A program made the position numbers and the translations under genes. DNA of 32,633 nucleotides from Pseudomonadota bacterium. GTDB taxonomy: Bacteria; Myxococcota; Myxococcia; Myxococcales; Myxococcaceae. This document shows positions 16,240-24,886 of this stretch, piece by piece. The stretch is taken from assembly GCA_009786315.1 (NCBI GenBank), contig WQTM01000229.1:1-32633 (forward strand), in the 5' to 3' direction. A model generated the notes under the pieces. It saw only the letters and a list, made by a program, of their open reading frames with translations, was not told where the DNA came from and did no database searches. Within the stretch, counting starts at the first letter, position 1, and each line of letters begins with the position of its first letter.

Positions 16240-17985
16240 CTAAAACAGTTTGAGAAGGTATAGCACCGGGATACCGAGAGCAAGCAAGGCCTCTCCCACA
16301 ATAAGCCCGGATGCGAGGGGCACGCAAAGTGCTGTTTCCTGTTGAGGGTACAGTTGTTTCCACACATATTGACAAGCCCCCCCCAACACCATGGGCAATA
16401 CATATTGAGCTGGGATGAGGAAGCCCAAAGCCAGGCTTGTAGCGGAGGGGAGGTTGTTGGAGGTATATTTTTGGAGGAGGGTGAGGGAGACGCCCAGCAG
16501 GGCGCCCAGGAAGAAGGCATGCAAGGCATAGGGTGGGAGAAGTTGAATACCGCCCAACAGCAACTCAGCGAAGCCGGCCCATTTGACGCTGATGGGGGAG
16601 GTAAGTCCCGCTCCGGAGGAATGAAGCAACTCTTGGGAGAGGCCGAATTTATTGGGCCCAATACCATGTTGGGCCCGAAGCAAAGGATAGACGATGGAGA
16701 TGGCCAAAGCGCCCACAGGTGTTGCCAAAAGTTGCATGAATGTCAGCGTGCGGTTGTTGGCGCCTACAATTTTTCCTGCGCGGTAGTCCTGCATGAGGTG
16801 CTCGCCGCCGCCTGCGATACTGCCTGACATACCAGAGGCCACCATGTTGGTAGCGATGGAATGGGGAGAGAAGAGTGCAAAAAGTGCCTGGACAAGGTTG
16901 GCCATGACAGAAATGGGTGCCCAGTTGGTTTCGCCCAGGACGCGAGTCCCCACCAACATGAGCAGGACAGAAATGCCTATGGCCAAAGCAGACTCCCAGA
17001 AGGCCACACCGAAGAAGAAATACTGAGCCACGGCCAAAGTGCTGGCCAACCCCAGGGAGCCGACAAAAACCCAGGAGAGGGGCACCTCATGGCATGCAGA
17101 GAGGGGCGCCCTGGAGAGCTCTCTGAAGGTGTTGGCAAGTTTTGGGGCATGCAACAGCAGAGCTGTTATTCCGCCAGACACCATAAGTCCCGTAGCTGGC
17201 CACATGGTCCACTTCAAAGTTTCGGCAAAAGTGGCGGATGGAATCCACCCTTGCCGGAGCAAGACAAAAGGCAGCACAAACCAGCCCAACAGGGCGCCTA
17301 TGCCCATAGCAGAGGTGACGCGTAGGCCGATGATGAGGCCTGAGCCGAAAGAGAGGGAGCTGAAGGCGAAGCCGACGTTGAGGGATTTCAGTGTGCTTCC
17401 GAAGAACAGTGTTTCAGGAATCCACGCAGGTTTACCGTCGCGAAACCATGTGGACAGAACGCCCAGGCCTCCTCCAACCCCAAGCATGCGTAACTTGTTT
17501 TTGGCTTGAAGGCTGCCCTCGTCCAATATTTTGAGAGTTTCTCCTGCGGCAATTCCATCCGGGAAGGGCAGGTTTTCTTCGTCAATAAAGTGTTTTCGCA
17601 AAGGCACCGCAAGCAACACGCCCAGCATGCCGGCCAAAGTCATCCAAATGAAGACTTGTAGAGGTGTTGGGGAGAGGTGGAAGCCCAACTCAGGTTTTGA
17701 GTTGAGCAAGTCAAAGGCCGCCAATACCACGCACATGAAGGCGGATTGCGCAGAGGCGGTGCCAGCGGTTTGCACCAAATTATATTCTCGGCAGTTGCTG
17801 GTTTTGCCGGTGAGGAGAGCAATGCCTTGCAAGAAGAGGAAAGCCAAAAAAGCGCTGACAACAGAAATGGTAGGGCCAAAGCCGATTTTCAAAACAATAT
17901 AGGGATAGGCGCAGCCAATGAGTGCTGCGACGAGAAGGCCAACGGCGACACTGCGCAAGTTGAACTCAGAATGAGAAGTGGCCAT
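16240..17985 (-). CDS. OPT-family transporter (oligopeptide / metal-chelate)
   Basis: This is a polytopic inner-membrane protein with about 14 or more predicted helices. It begins with a family-typical FNLRSVAVGLLVAALIG helix and YPYIVLKIGFGPTISVVSAF, and contains NLPFPDGIAAGETLK, the characteristic EENLPFP-type loop of prokaryotic OPT proteins. The superfamily moves oligopeptides or metal-siderophore complexes by proton symport; the substrate cannot be read here. I prefer ATG 17985 (581 residues), which places the first OPT helix about ten residues from the start as in relatives. The ORF track extends to a TTG at 18090, adding a hydrophobic stretch. No clear Shine-Dalgarno supports either. 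The gene stands alone on the minus strand, downstream of an AT-rich region. Confidence 0.85.
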   Translation of the reverse strand: MATSHSEFNLRSVAVGLLVAALIGCAYPYIVLKIGFGPTISVVSAFLAFLFLQGIALLTGKTSNCREYNLVQTAGTASAQSAFMCVVLAAFDLLNSKPELGFHLSPTPLQVFIWMTLAGMLGVLLAVPLRKHFIDEENLPFPDGIAAGETLKILDEGSLQAKNKLRMLGVGGGLGVLSTWFRDGKPAWIPETLFFGSTLKSLNVGFAFSSLSFGSGLIIGLRVTSAMGIGALLGWFVLPFVLLRQGWIPSATFAETLKWTMWPATGLMVSGGITALLLHAPKLANTFRELSRAPLSACHEVPLSWVFVGSLGLASTLAVAQYFFFGVAFWESALAIGISVLLMLVGTRVLGETNWAPISVMANLVQALFALFSPHSIATNMVASGMSGSIAGGGEHLMQDYRAGKIVGANNRTLTFMQLLATPVGALAISIVYPLLRAQHGIGPNKFGLSQELLHSSGAGLTSPISVKWAGFAELLLGGIQLLPPYALHAFFLGALLGVSLTLLQKYTSNNLPSATSLALGFLIPAQYVLPMVLGGACQYVWKQLYPQQETALCVPLASGLIVGEALLALGIPVLYLLKLF

Positions 17986-18121
17986 GGTGTTTGTATAGCT
18001 GCAAAGGCCCAAGGCCGCGTACAACATGCAACCCAAAGCCCACAAAGTGGCGAGCGCAATTGGAAAGCAAACGGGAGGCTTTGGCTCCAAAACTCAGCGT
18101 ATGAGAAGGACAAAGCTCAGG

Positions 18122-18205
18122 CGCAAGGTGCCTTTTCAAAAAAAAGTGCAAAAAAATATAAAGAAAAAACAGCAAGTTAGGATTTTTTCGAAAAACAACT
18201 TCGTT
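18122..18205 (-). promoter_or_regulatory. AT-rich region with 12-bp palindrome upstream of the OPT gene
   Basis: This is the most AT-rich stretch of the window, with repeated A-tracts and the perfect palindrome TTTTTCGAAAAA at 18184-18195. It lies 140-220 bases before ATG 17985 and is the likely promoter area for the OPT gene. I cannot pick convincing -35/-10 pairs. It could also be an UP-like element for plus-strand transcription toward the adjacent small-RNA candidate. Confidence 0.35.
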
Positions 18206-18233
18206 TTGCCTTGACTTGGCGCATAATATGCTT

Positions 18234-18352
18234 CATGTAGGGATAAGCAGTGCATTCGAGCTGAACTGGTTTCCCCCCACCATTTCAGCAGTCTCGCTGC
18301 ATTTCAGACGTATCCGCGGCCTGGTGCTTTGCATCGGGCCGCCTTCTTTTTT
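18234..18352 (+). ncRNA. Candidate small RNA with C-rich hairpin loop and intrinsic terminator
   Basis: In the gap between two minus-strand genes, the plus strand holds three features in order. First is a -10-like CATAAT (18222-18227), without a good -35. Second is a hairpin whose arms GCTGAACTGGT (18260-18270) and ACCATTTCAGC (18279-18289) pair at 10 of 11 positions around an 8-base loop TTCCCCCC. Third is a GC-rich terminator hairpin with a T-tract. A smaller GCAG/CTGC stem lies between. No plus-strand gene precedes the terminator, so a transcript of about 120 nt is the simplest reading. I recognise no known RNA family. The exact 5' end is a guess from the -10-like box. Confidence 0.45.
18316..18352 (+). 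terminator. Orphan intrinsic terminator, plus strand
   Basis: GCGGCC (18316-18321) pairs with GGCCGC (18337-18342). The stem extends inward by five more pairs, two of them G-U (TGGTG with CATCG), leaving a CTTTG loop. CTTCTTTTTT follows directly. On the minus strand the hairpin is not followed by T, so it is not an obvious terminator for the nuo operon. No annotated plus-strand gene lies upstream. Confidence 0.7.
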
Positions 18353-18459
18353 CCGGCAAAGAGCGCGTGTGGGTTTATTTTCCACGTATGAGAAGGCCCT
18401 CGGGTTTCGCTTTGGGAGGGGGGGGGCGCCTGGGAATTTTTCTGAGGGTGGTTTGGTTT

Positions 18460-20064
18460 TCAGTTGGGGGCAAACAAAGCTGCTTGACGCAACCAGTCCA
18501 ACAATGGGCCTGGAAGGAGGCCCAGCAAGACGACGGCTACAGCTGAGGCAGCCAGGACAAACTCTGTGGACCAGTGGCGAGCCCCCATTTCTGTTTCAGG
18601 GGAGGGTTTCATGTACATATAAACAATGACGCGCAAATAATAATACATGCCTGCCGCACTGGCCAGGACACCCAGAACAGACAGGCCGATAAGTCCTGCG
18701 CTGATACCTGCCTTAAACAGATAGAGTTTCCCCAAAAAGCCGATGGTTGACGGAATGCCTCCCATAGAAAACATGAACAGAGCCATTGCCAAGGCCCAAC
18801 CTGGACGTCGTGTTGCAAGCCCAGAGAGTTTGTTCAAATCCCAAGCGTCAGCTGCACCATCGTCTTCGCGTTTCTCTATAGCGGCGAGGACTCCGAAGGC
18901 CCCAACAACGGTGATGGCATAGGAGAGCAGGTAGAAAAGAATGCCTTGCAAAGCCATGGGGCGCAACGTTTCGGCTGTTGGGTTGGCAACGTTGGTGGCG
19001 CTGAGCACACCGACGTCGTTGCCCAGGTGGTTTGCGGTGAACAGGGCTGCGACGCCAATGAGGATATAGCCTGCGTGCGCAATAGAAGAATAGGCGAGCA
19101 TGCGTTTGACGTTGCGTTGAGCAATGGCCAGGAGGTTGCCAACCACCATAGTAATGGCGGCCAGGAAACTCAAGAGGTGCAAGAACACGACGGAGCTGTC
19201 GCCCACATGGAGAACGACGCGCACCAAAGCCACGAAAGCTGCGGCCTTAATGCCGGCACTCATGAGTGCCGTAACAGGTGTAGGGGCGCCTTCATAAACA
19301 TCAGGTGTCCACATATGCAAAGGCACTGCTGCAATTTTGAAAGAAAGCCCTGCCAGAACCAAAATGAGTCCAGGCCAAGTGAGCCATGGAGTGTCTTCAA
19401 GGGCTTTGGGGAGTTGATGGTGCAGCATGTCCAACTGGGTGGTACCGGTGGCTCCATAGAGGAGGGCGACGCCATAAATGAGGATGGCCGAAGCGAAGGC
19501 GCCCAGGATGAAATATTTGAAGCCTGCTTCCACAGAGCGACTGCTGCGGCGCCAGAAAGCTGCCAAAGCATAGGTAGCCAGAGACATAAGCTCCAGGTTG
19601 ACGAACAGGGTAATAAACTCATTAGAGACGGCGAGGAGACTCATGCCTGCAGCGGAGAACAACAACAAACCATAAAACTCGCCACGCTCCGCATTGCGTT
19701 GGCGGAAAAAGCCAAAAGCCAGCAGCGAAGACATGCCTGCGGCAAAGCAGGCGATGAGGGTTATCCAACTGGAAAACCCGTCCATAACGCCGCGCCCATC
19801 CAGGATGAGTCCAACGGGAAGTTGTGTGTTTTGAAAAGCCAAAAAGCCCGCAACAACCGAAGCGACTGCTGCAAGGATGGCCTGATAGCTGCGCGACTTC
19901 GAAACCGAAAAGGCTTCTGAGAGCATGAGCAACATGGCCGTGACGGCGAGAATAGCAGCAGGCAACAGAGGCTGGAATTCCAGGAGGCTAAAGCTTGGGA
20001 GAGAGGCAGTGGAAGCTGGCATAGTGGAAAGCATGGAGGAGGCCAGGCTGGGAGAAGCACTCAT
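18460..20064 (-). CDS. nuoN: NADH-quinone oxidoreductase subunit N
   Basis: This is a membrane-arm antiporter-like subunit of complex I, 534 residues with about 14 helices. The conserved glutamate lies in LFVNLELMSLATYAL. The proton-channel lysine/histidine region is FKIAAVPLHMWTPDVYEGAPTPVTA, a Proton_antipo_M signature, followed by a discontinuous helix and GGIPSTIGFLGKLYLF. The subunit translocates protons in step with quinone reduction. ATG 20064 overlaps the nuoM stop as ATGA, so translation is coupled. It is the last gene of the cluster; no clear intrinsic terminator follows on the minus strand. Confidence 0.96.
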   Translation of the reverse strand: MSASPSLASSMLSTMPASTASLPSFSLLEFQPLLPAAILAVTAMLLMLSEAFSVSKSRSYQAILAAVASVVAGFLAFQNTQLPVGLILDGRGVMDGFSSWITLIACFAAGMSSLLAFGFFRQRNAERGEFYGLLLFSAAGMSLLAVSNEFITLFVNLELMSLATYALAAFWRRSSRSVEAGFKYFILGAFASAILIYGVALLYGATGTTQLDMLHHQLPKALEDTPWLTWPGLILVLAGLSFKIAAVPLHMWTPDVYEGAPTPVTALMSAGIKAAAFVALVRVVLHVGDSSVVFLHLLSFLAAITMVVGNLLAIAQRNVKRMLAYSSIAHAGYILIGVAALFTANHLGNDVGVLSATNVANPTAETLRPMALQGILFYLLSYAITVVGAFGVLAAIEKREDDGAADAWDLNKLSGLATRRPGWALAMALFMFSMGGIPSTIGFLGKLYLFKAGISAGLIGLSVLGVLASAAGMYYYLRVIVYMYMKPSPETEMGARHWSTEFVLAASAVAVVLLGLLPGPLLDWLRQAALFAPN

Positions 20065-21761
20065 TGTCGCTCTCCTGGTTGGTTAAGGGGTTGAGAATCA
20101 TCCACTTGTGCTTGTGCTAGCTTTGGGGTGGGCAATTCGCGGACATGCATTCGAAGGAGCTCTCTCGCTGTATTGCTTTCAGGGTTGGGCTTTGCTTGGT
20201 GCACCCGTGCCACATAGCGTTTCACAGAAGGAGAAAGCACTTCCAAAATAGGTTGAGGCTTGAGGCCCATGACGAAGACGAGAAGCACCAGCGGCAGCGC
20301 GGTGACAAACTCGCGGAAGCGGAGGTCTTTCAAACCTGCATTGGCTTGTTGTGTGACAGGGCCGAAGAAAACGCGCTGTACCACCCATAGCATATAGGCC
20401 GCGCCGAAAATAACGCCCGTAGTTGCAAGAATACCTGCCCACAGAGGCAAGTTGCTTTTGAAGGTACCCAGCAGGACCAGAAACTCACCCACAAACCCGT
20501 TGGTGCCAGGTACTGCAATGGAGGAGAAGGTGATGATGAGGAAGAAGACAGTGAAGATGGGCATGGCCTTGGCGATACCGCCATAGTCCGTCATGTTACG
20601 CAGGTGGCGACGCTCATAGAGCATACCGAACAGCAAGAAGAGTGCGCCCGTAGAAACGCCGTGGTTGAGCATTTGATAGGCTGCGCCCATGGTACCTTCT
20701 GCTTGGAAAGTCAGCATACCCAGCATGCAAAAGCCCATGTGAGAGACGGAGCTATAGGCGATGAGTTTTTTGATGTCTTTTTGTGCCAGGCACATGAGCG
20801 CGCCATAGACGATGCCGATGAGCGACAAGGCGACGAGGACGTTTTGATAGGCCCATGCCTGAGCAGGAAACAGGGGCATGGCATAGCGCCAGAAACCGAA
20901 AGTCCCCATTTTGAGCAGGACGCCTGCCAAAACCATGGAGCCTGCAACCGGTGCCTGCACGTGGGCGTCTGGCAGCCAGGTGTGCACAGGAAACATGGGG
21001 ACTTTAATAGCAAAGGCCAAAGCGAAGGCCCCAAACATCCACGGCCCCCATTTGAGCAATGCGGCGGCGGTGGCGGAGAGGTTGGAGCAGTGTGCGTTGT
21101 TTTGCATGCAGAGGCTGACTTCGCGGTTGGCCTCCATGAGGTTGTTATAGAGGGCGGCATAGTCAAAGCTGCGTGTACCTTCAGGGCCTGACAAGAAGAA
21201 GACCCACAACAGGGCGAGCAGCATGAGGAGGGAGCCGACGAGGGTATAGAGGAAGAATTTGAGGGCTGCTTTTTGACGCTCCTCGGAGCCGAACACTCCA
21301 ATGAGGAAATACATGGGGATGAGCATGGCCTCGAAGAAGATATAGAACAGCATGACGTCGAGCGAACACAAGGCTCCCATCATCGCCGTTTGCAAGACGA
21401 GCAAGCAGACGTGAAACTCTTTGACGCGCTCCTCTACAAAGCGCCACGAGGACAACACCACCAAGGGCCCCAGCAAAGCCGTCAGCAAGACGAGCGCGAC
21501 GGCCAAACCGTCCACGCCGAGGTGATAGCTGATTCCCAAGTCCGAAAGCCAGAACAAGCGGTATTCCAGTTGGAACTCGGAGCCTGCGGGGTTGAAGGCA
21601 GCGAAAGCCCAAATACCGGTGACGAGGTTAACCAACATACCCAAGAGGGTTGCGAAGCGTATTTGTCCCTTTTCGTTTCCCGGGAGGAGGAGGACGAGGA
21701 AGGCGAAGGCCATAGGGAGGAAGACGACATAATTGAGCAGTGGGGAGGAGGAAGCATTCAC
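20061..21761 (-). CDS. nuoM: NADH-quinone oxidoreductase subunit M
   Basis: This is an antiporter-like proton-pumping subunit of complex I. I start it at GTG 21761, which forms a GTGA overlap with the nuoL stop and gives 566 residues. The ORF track extends 32 codons further into nuoL with non-homologous sequence. Key segments are YIFFEAMLIPMYFLIGVFG with the essential Glu, FAIKVPMFPVHTWLPDAHV with the channel Lys and the HTWLPDAH signature, and LIAYSSVSHMGFCMLG. Its stop overlaps nuoN by ATGA. Confidence 0.96.
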   Translation of the reverse strand: MNASSSPLLNYVVFLPMAFAFLVLLLPGNEKGQIRFATLLGMLVNLVTGIWAFAAFNPAGSEFQLEYRLFWLSDLGISYHLGVDGLAVALVLLTALLGPLVVLSSWRFVEERVKEFHVCLLVLQTAMMGALCSLDVMLFYIFFEAMLIPMYFLIGVFGSEERQKAALKFFLYTLVGSLLMLLALLWVFFLSGPEGTRSFDYAALYNNLMEANREVSLCMQNNAHCSNLSATAAALLKWGPWMFGAFALAFAIKVPMFPVHTWLPDAHVQAPVAGSMVLAGVLLKMGTFGFWRYAMPLFPAQAWAYQNVLVALSLIGIVYGALMCLAQKDIKKLIAYSSVSHMGFCMLGMLTFQAEGTMGAAYQMLNHGVSTGALFLLFGMLYERRHLRNMTDYGGIAKAMPIFTVFFLIITFSSIAVPGTNGFVGEFLVLLGTFKSNLPLWAGILATTGVIFGAAYMLWVVQRVFFGPVTQQANAGLKDLRFREFVTALPLVLLVFVMGLKPQPILEVLSPSVKRYVARVHQAKPNPESNTARELLRMHVRELPTPKLAQAQVDDSQPLNQPGERQ

Positions 21762-23983
21762 GAGAGCACCTGAAGCAATGCATAAGTCAAACCGACTGCC
21801 AGCGCCAAGGCGATGGCGGAAGCATAAGCCTGGACGTTGCCGTTTTGGAACCAGCACAACACCCTGCCCAGGAAGCCCACGGTTTGCGCAGTCCCATGTA
21901 CGGCGACACGGTCAACGAAGAAGGCGTCGACATAGCGATAGAGTCCCTTGGCCAAGCCTTTCGCTCGCTCAATGAACAAAAGCTCATAAAGCTCATCCAC
22001 GAAAAATTTGTTTTGTGCGAAGCGGCGCAAGGGCTCCAAGATGGCAGGAAACTTGCGTCCTCCCCTCCACAGTTTGAAATAGAGGAGGGCAGAAATTCCG
22101 CCGCTCACCAAGGCGATGAGCCAAGCTTTGAACCAACCTGTCCAAAGCAGGCTTGTCCACTCGGTTTTGTCCAATCCGGTTTTCAGCAGTTTTTGGGTGT
22201 CAGCGCCGAGTTGGTTGGCCACATTAAACACGGGAAACAGATAGGCTTCCATGAGGGTTTGGCTATGGTGTGGGGAGTGGGGCAAAGAAAGGAGGGGGAG
22301 GCCGTGGGCGATGGCCAAAACGGAGAGGGCGGCGAGGACAACCAGGGGCAGAGTCATAGGCCATGCACTCTCATGGGCGTGGGGGAGTTTGGCCAAGGGG
22401 GAGCGTTTTCCCTCGAAGGTAAGCACATAGAGGCGTACCATATAGAAGGCAGTACACGCCGCAGCGATAAGGCCCAGCCAATAGAGGGTGTGCAGCACAG
22501 GGACATAGCCTGTCAGCTGTTGTGTTTCGAGGCCGAACAGGATGGCGTCTTTGGAGAAGAAGCCTGACAGGGGGACGATGCCGGTGATGGCCAGGGTGCC
22601 GATGAGGAAAGTCCAAGATGTCCAGGGCATTTCCCTGCGTAGGCCGCCCAAGCGCTTAATATTGGTTTCGTCGCCATTGCCATGCATGACAGAGCCTGCG
22701 CCCAAGAACATGCAGGCTTTGAAGAAGGCATGCGTAACAACGTGCAAGAAGGCCGCCCAGAAGAGGCCGCAGCCGATGCCCATAAACATGAAGCCCAGTT
22801 GAGAAACCGTGGAGTAGGCCAGAATTTTCTTAATGTCGTCCTGGGCGAAGGCGATGAGGGCGGCGATGAGGGCGGTAAGGCAACCCACCACGGCGATGGT
22901 GGCCATAGCGAAGGGGGAGAGGACGACCAGATAGGAGATGCGGCAGAAGAGATAGACGCCCGCAGTCACCATGGTAGCCGCGTGGATGAGGGCGGAGACG
23001 GGGGTAGGGCCCGCCATGGCATCCGGCAGCCACACATAGAGGGGCAGCTGAGCGCTTTTGCCTGCGGCGCCCAGCAAGAAGAACAGCAAGACAGCCGTAA
23101 GCACCCCCGCATAGCTATAGCCCTTGAGAGGCCCCGTCTCAATGTCCCTATTCATAACGAGGGCAGGGGTTTCCTGGTTGGGTTTTGCGGTGGTGTCGGT
23201 GGCAGCCAGGGTGGTGGCCAAGGCCGACAGGCTTTGGAAAGCCAGGGGGCCTTTTTCGGAAAGTCCCGTAGAAAAGCGGTAGGAGGAGACAGGGGTACCC
23301 TGGGGGGCTTCCCTGACGGCGGCGGTTACGAGCAAAACCAGGAGGAAGCTGGCGACCAGGAAGCCGAAGTCGCCGATTCGGTTGGTAATGAAGGCTTTGC
23401 GGCCCGCCCATGCTTTGGCGTTGTCGTCATACCAGAAGCCGATGAGCAGGTAGCTGCAAAGGCCCACACCCTCCCAGCCGACGAAGAGCAGGACGAGGGA
23501 GTCGGCCAGCACCAGCGTCAACATCATCGCGACAAAGAGGTTGAGGAAGCAGAAATATTTCGCATAACCTTTGTCGTGCTCCATATAGGAGGTGGAATAG
23601 AGGTGGATGAGGAAACCCACTCCCGTAATAACCAGCAACATGGTAGCGGAGAGTCTGTCGGCCCAAAGGCCGAAGCTGACTTTAAAGCTTCCGGCAGAAA
23701 ACCAAGTGCCATAGTCCGCAGAGAGCGCATAGCGAGAGATGTCAGGGGAGAAGGGGTTGAAGACGGAGGTGTTGACGTTGCCCAGTGCCCACATGACAAG
23801 AAGCGACAGCAAGAAGGAGCCGCCCACGGAGGCGCAAGCCACCCAATGGACATTTTTGCGGCCGAGAGCTTTTCCGAAGACGCCGTTGATGAGGGCGCCC
23901 AGGAGAGGCAAGGCGATGATAAGCCACAAGCCGTTTTCTATATTCTGAATCGAGAATGGATATTCCGGGAAGAGTTTTTCCAT
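21758..23983 (-). CDS. nuoL: NADH-quinone oxidoreductase subunit L
   Basis: This is the distal antiporter-like subunit of complex I, 741 residues, longer than E. coli NuoL (613). It has the N-terminal Proton_antipo_N segment, the essential Glu in GWEGVGLCSYLLIGFWY, and AAGKSAQLPLYVWLPDAM with the channel Lys. IHAATMVTAGVYL and the discontinuous helix follow. A long C-terminal part contains the lateral helix and final anchor helix. An extra hydrophilic loop (roughly residues 230-280, PQGTPVSSYRFSTG onward) accounts for part of the length. ATG 23983 has no obvious Shine-Dalgarno and lies 45 bases after nuoK. Confidence 0.96.
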   Translation of the reverse strand: MEKLFPEYPFSIQNIENGLWLIIALPLLGALINGVFGKALGRKNVHWVACASVGGSFLLSLLVMWALGNVNTSVFNPFSPDISRYALSADYGTWFSAGSFKVSFGLWADRLSATMLLVITGVGFLIHLYSTSYMEHDKGYAKYFCFLNLFVAMMLTLVLADSLVLLFVGWEGVGLCSYLLIGFWYDDNAKAWAGRKAFITNRIGDFGFLVASFLLVLLVTAAVREAPQGTPVSSYRFSTGLSEKGPLAFQSLSALATTLAATDTTAKPNQETPALVMNRDIETGPLKGYSYAGVLTAVLLFFLLGAAGKSAQLPLYVWLPDAMAGPTPVSALIHAATMVTAGVYLFCRISYLVVLSPFAMATIAVVGCLTALIAALIAFAQDDIKKILAYSTVSQLGFMFMGIGCGLFWAAFLHVVTHAFFKACMFLGAGSVMHGNGDETNIKRLGGLRREMPWTSWTFLIGTLAITGIVPLSGFFSKDAILFGLETQQLTGYVPVLHTLYWLGLIAAACTAFYMVRLYVLTFEGKRSPLAKLPHAHESAWPMTLPLVVLAALSVLAIAHGLPLLSLPHSPHHSQTLMEAYLFPVFNVANQLGADTQKLLKTGLDKTEWTSLLWTGWFKAWLIALVSGGISALLYFKLWRGGRKFPAILEPLRRFAQNKFFVDELYELLFIERAKGLAKGLYRYVDAFFVDRVAVHGTAQTVGFLGRVLCWFQNGNVQAYASAIALALAVGLTYALLQVLS

Positions 23984-24003
23984 GGTGTTCGCTTTTTGCT
24001 ATC

Positions 24004-24033
24004 CAAGTTCAGTCAAGTTCAGCCAAATTCAGT
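24004..24033. repeat. Three tandem 10-bp repeats between nuoK and nuoL
   Basis: CAAGTTCAGT, CAAGTTCAGC and CAAATTCAGT stand in direct succession, the last covering the nuoK stop codon. This is the only junction in the Nuo cluster with a spacer of tens of bases, and the repeat fills most of it. Its function is unknown. Confidence 0.85.
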
Positions 24034-24340
24034 GTTTCATGACCCGCACTTCGTCGACGTCCAGAGTTTTTCGGGTTCTGAACAAAGCGATGATGATGGC
24101 CAACCCCACAGCTGCCTCAGCGGCAGCGACGGCAATGACGAAGAATGCGGAGACGTGGCCAGAGGTACCGATGGTGTTGCCGTGTTGACGTGCGAAGCCG
24201 ATGAAGGCCAGGTTGGCCGCATTGAGCATTAACTCAACACTCATGAAGATGACGAGGGCATTCTTACGAAGGAGGACCCCCAACATTCCCAGGCAGAACA
24301 GCATGGCCGACAACAAGAGACAGGCGGATGTAGGAATCAT
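24029..24340 (-). CDS. nuoK: NADH-quinone oxidoreductase subunit K
   Basis: This is a small three-helix membrane subunit (103 residues) of complex I that carries two buried glutamates of the proton pathway. They are seen in [15 protein letters not shown] (near residue 36) and [16 protein letters not shown] (near residue 72). AGGAGA overlaps the nuoJ stop region and lies eight bases before the ATG, giving it a clear ribosome site. The C-terminus is slightly extended and charged ([14 protein letters not shown]). Confidence 0.96.
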   Translation of the reverse strand: MIPTSACLLLSAMLFCLGMLGVLLRKNALVIFMSVELMLNAANLAFIGFARQHGNTIGTSGHVSAFFVIAVAAAEAAVGLAIIIALFRTRKTLDVDEVRVMKH

Positions 24341-24352
24341 TCGAGCTTTCTC

Positions 24353-24886
24353 CTAAATTCGTGCTTTGGCGATGACGACAGCGCCCAAAATAGCTGCAAG
24401 CAGCAGCAGAGAGAGTGCCTCAAAGGGGAAGAGCCACTTTGTATAAATGGAGAGGCCGATTTCCTCCAGGTTACCGAAGCGCATAAGGGTTTCCTGGCTC
24501 ATGGTTGTTGTTTGCGTCGTTGGGGTGAGGGTTTCCAAGGATTTTTGCCATTGGAGGGAGGCATAAATGAGGGCACCCAAGACGGAGGCGGTAGAGAGGG
24601 CGCCCACCCAGCGGGCGGGGGAGGGCCGTAGGGGGAGCGGGGTATTTTGGAGAGGCAGCAGCATGATGACGAGCAGGAACAGCACCATAACGGCGCCCGC
24701 ATACACCATGACTTGAAGTGCGGCGATGGCGTGGGCATACAGCAGCACATAAATGGCGGCGAGGAAGAAGAAGGTGGCGACGAGGGACATGGCGCTGGTG
24801 AGGGGGTTGTTTGCAAAAACAACGAGGCTTGCCCCTACGAGCGTGCATACCGAGAAGACAAAGAACAAGATGATTTCAACATTCAC
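24353..24886 (-). CDS. nuoJ: NADH-quinone oxidoreductase subunit J
   Basis: This is a five-helix membrane subunit of complex I (177 residues). The conserved third-helix segment is VMVYAGAVMVLFLLVIMLL, whose pi-bulge is part of the E-channel gating region in known structures. It starts at GTG 24886 in a GTGA overlap with the nuoF stop. That direct join is remarkable, since nuoG, nuoH and nuoI normally lie between these two genes. Confidence 0.95.
   Translation of the reverse strand: MNVEIILFFVFSVCTLVGASLVVFANNPLTSAMSLVATFFFLAAIYVLLYAHAIAALQVMVYAGAVMVLFLLVIMLLPLQNTPLPLRPSPARWVGALSTASVLGALIYASLQWQKSLETLTPTTQTTTMSQETLMRFGNLEEIGLSIYTKWLFPFEALSLLLLAAILGAVVIAKARI

Noticed and set aside
18316-18342. 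Hairpin as a terminator for the nuo operon
   Set aside because: On the minus strand no T-tract follows the hairpin; the T-tract is on the plus-strand side only.
18216-18629. 137-aa plus-strand ORF over the sRNA candidate
   Set aside because: It runs through a strong intrinsic terminator and into nuoN on the other strand, has no ribosome site, and shows no domain.
18946-19920. 324-aa plus-strand ORF
   Set aside because: Antisense to nuoN with hydrophilic low-complexity translation.
22682-24232. 516-aa plus-strand ORF
   Set aside because: Antisense shadow of nuoL and nuoK; the translation is low-complexity Gly/Glu/His/Asp, typical of reverse-strand reading of membrane-protein codons.
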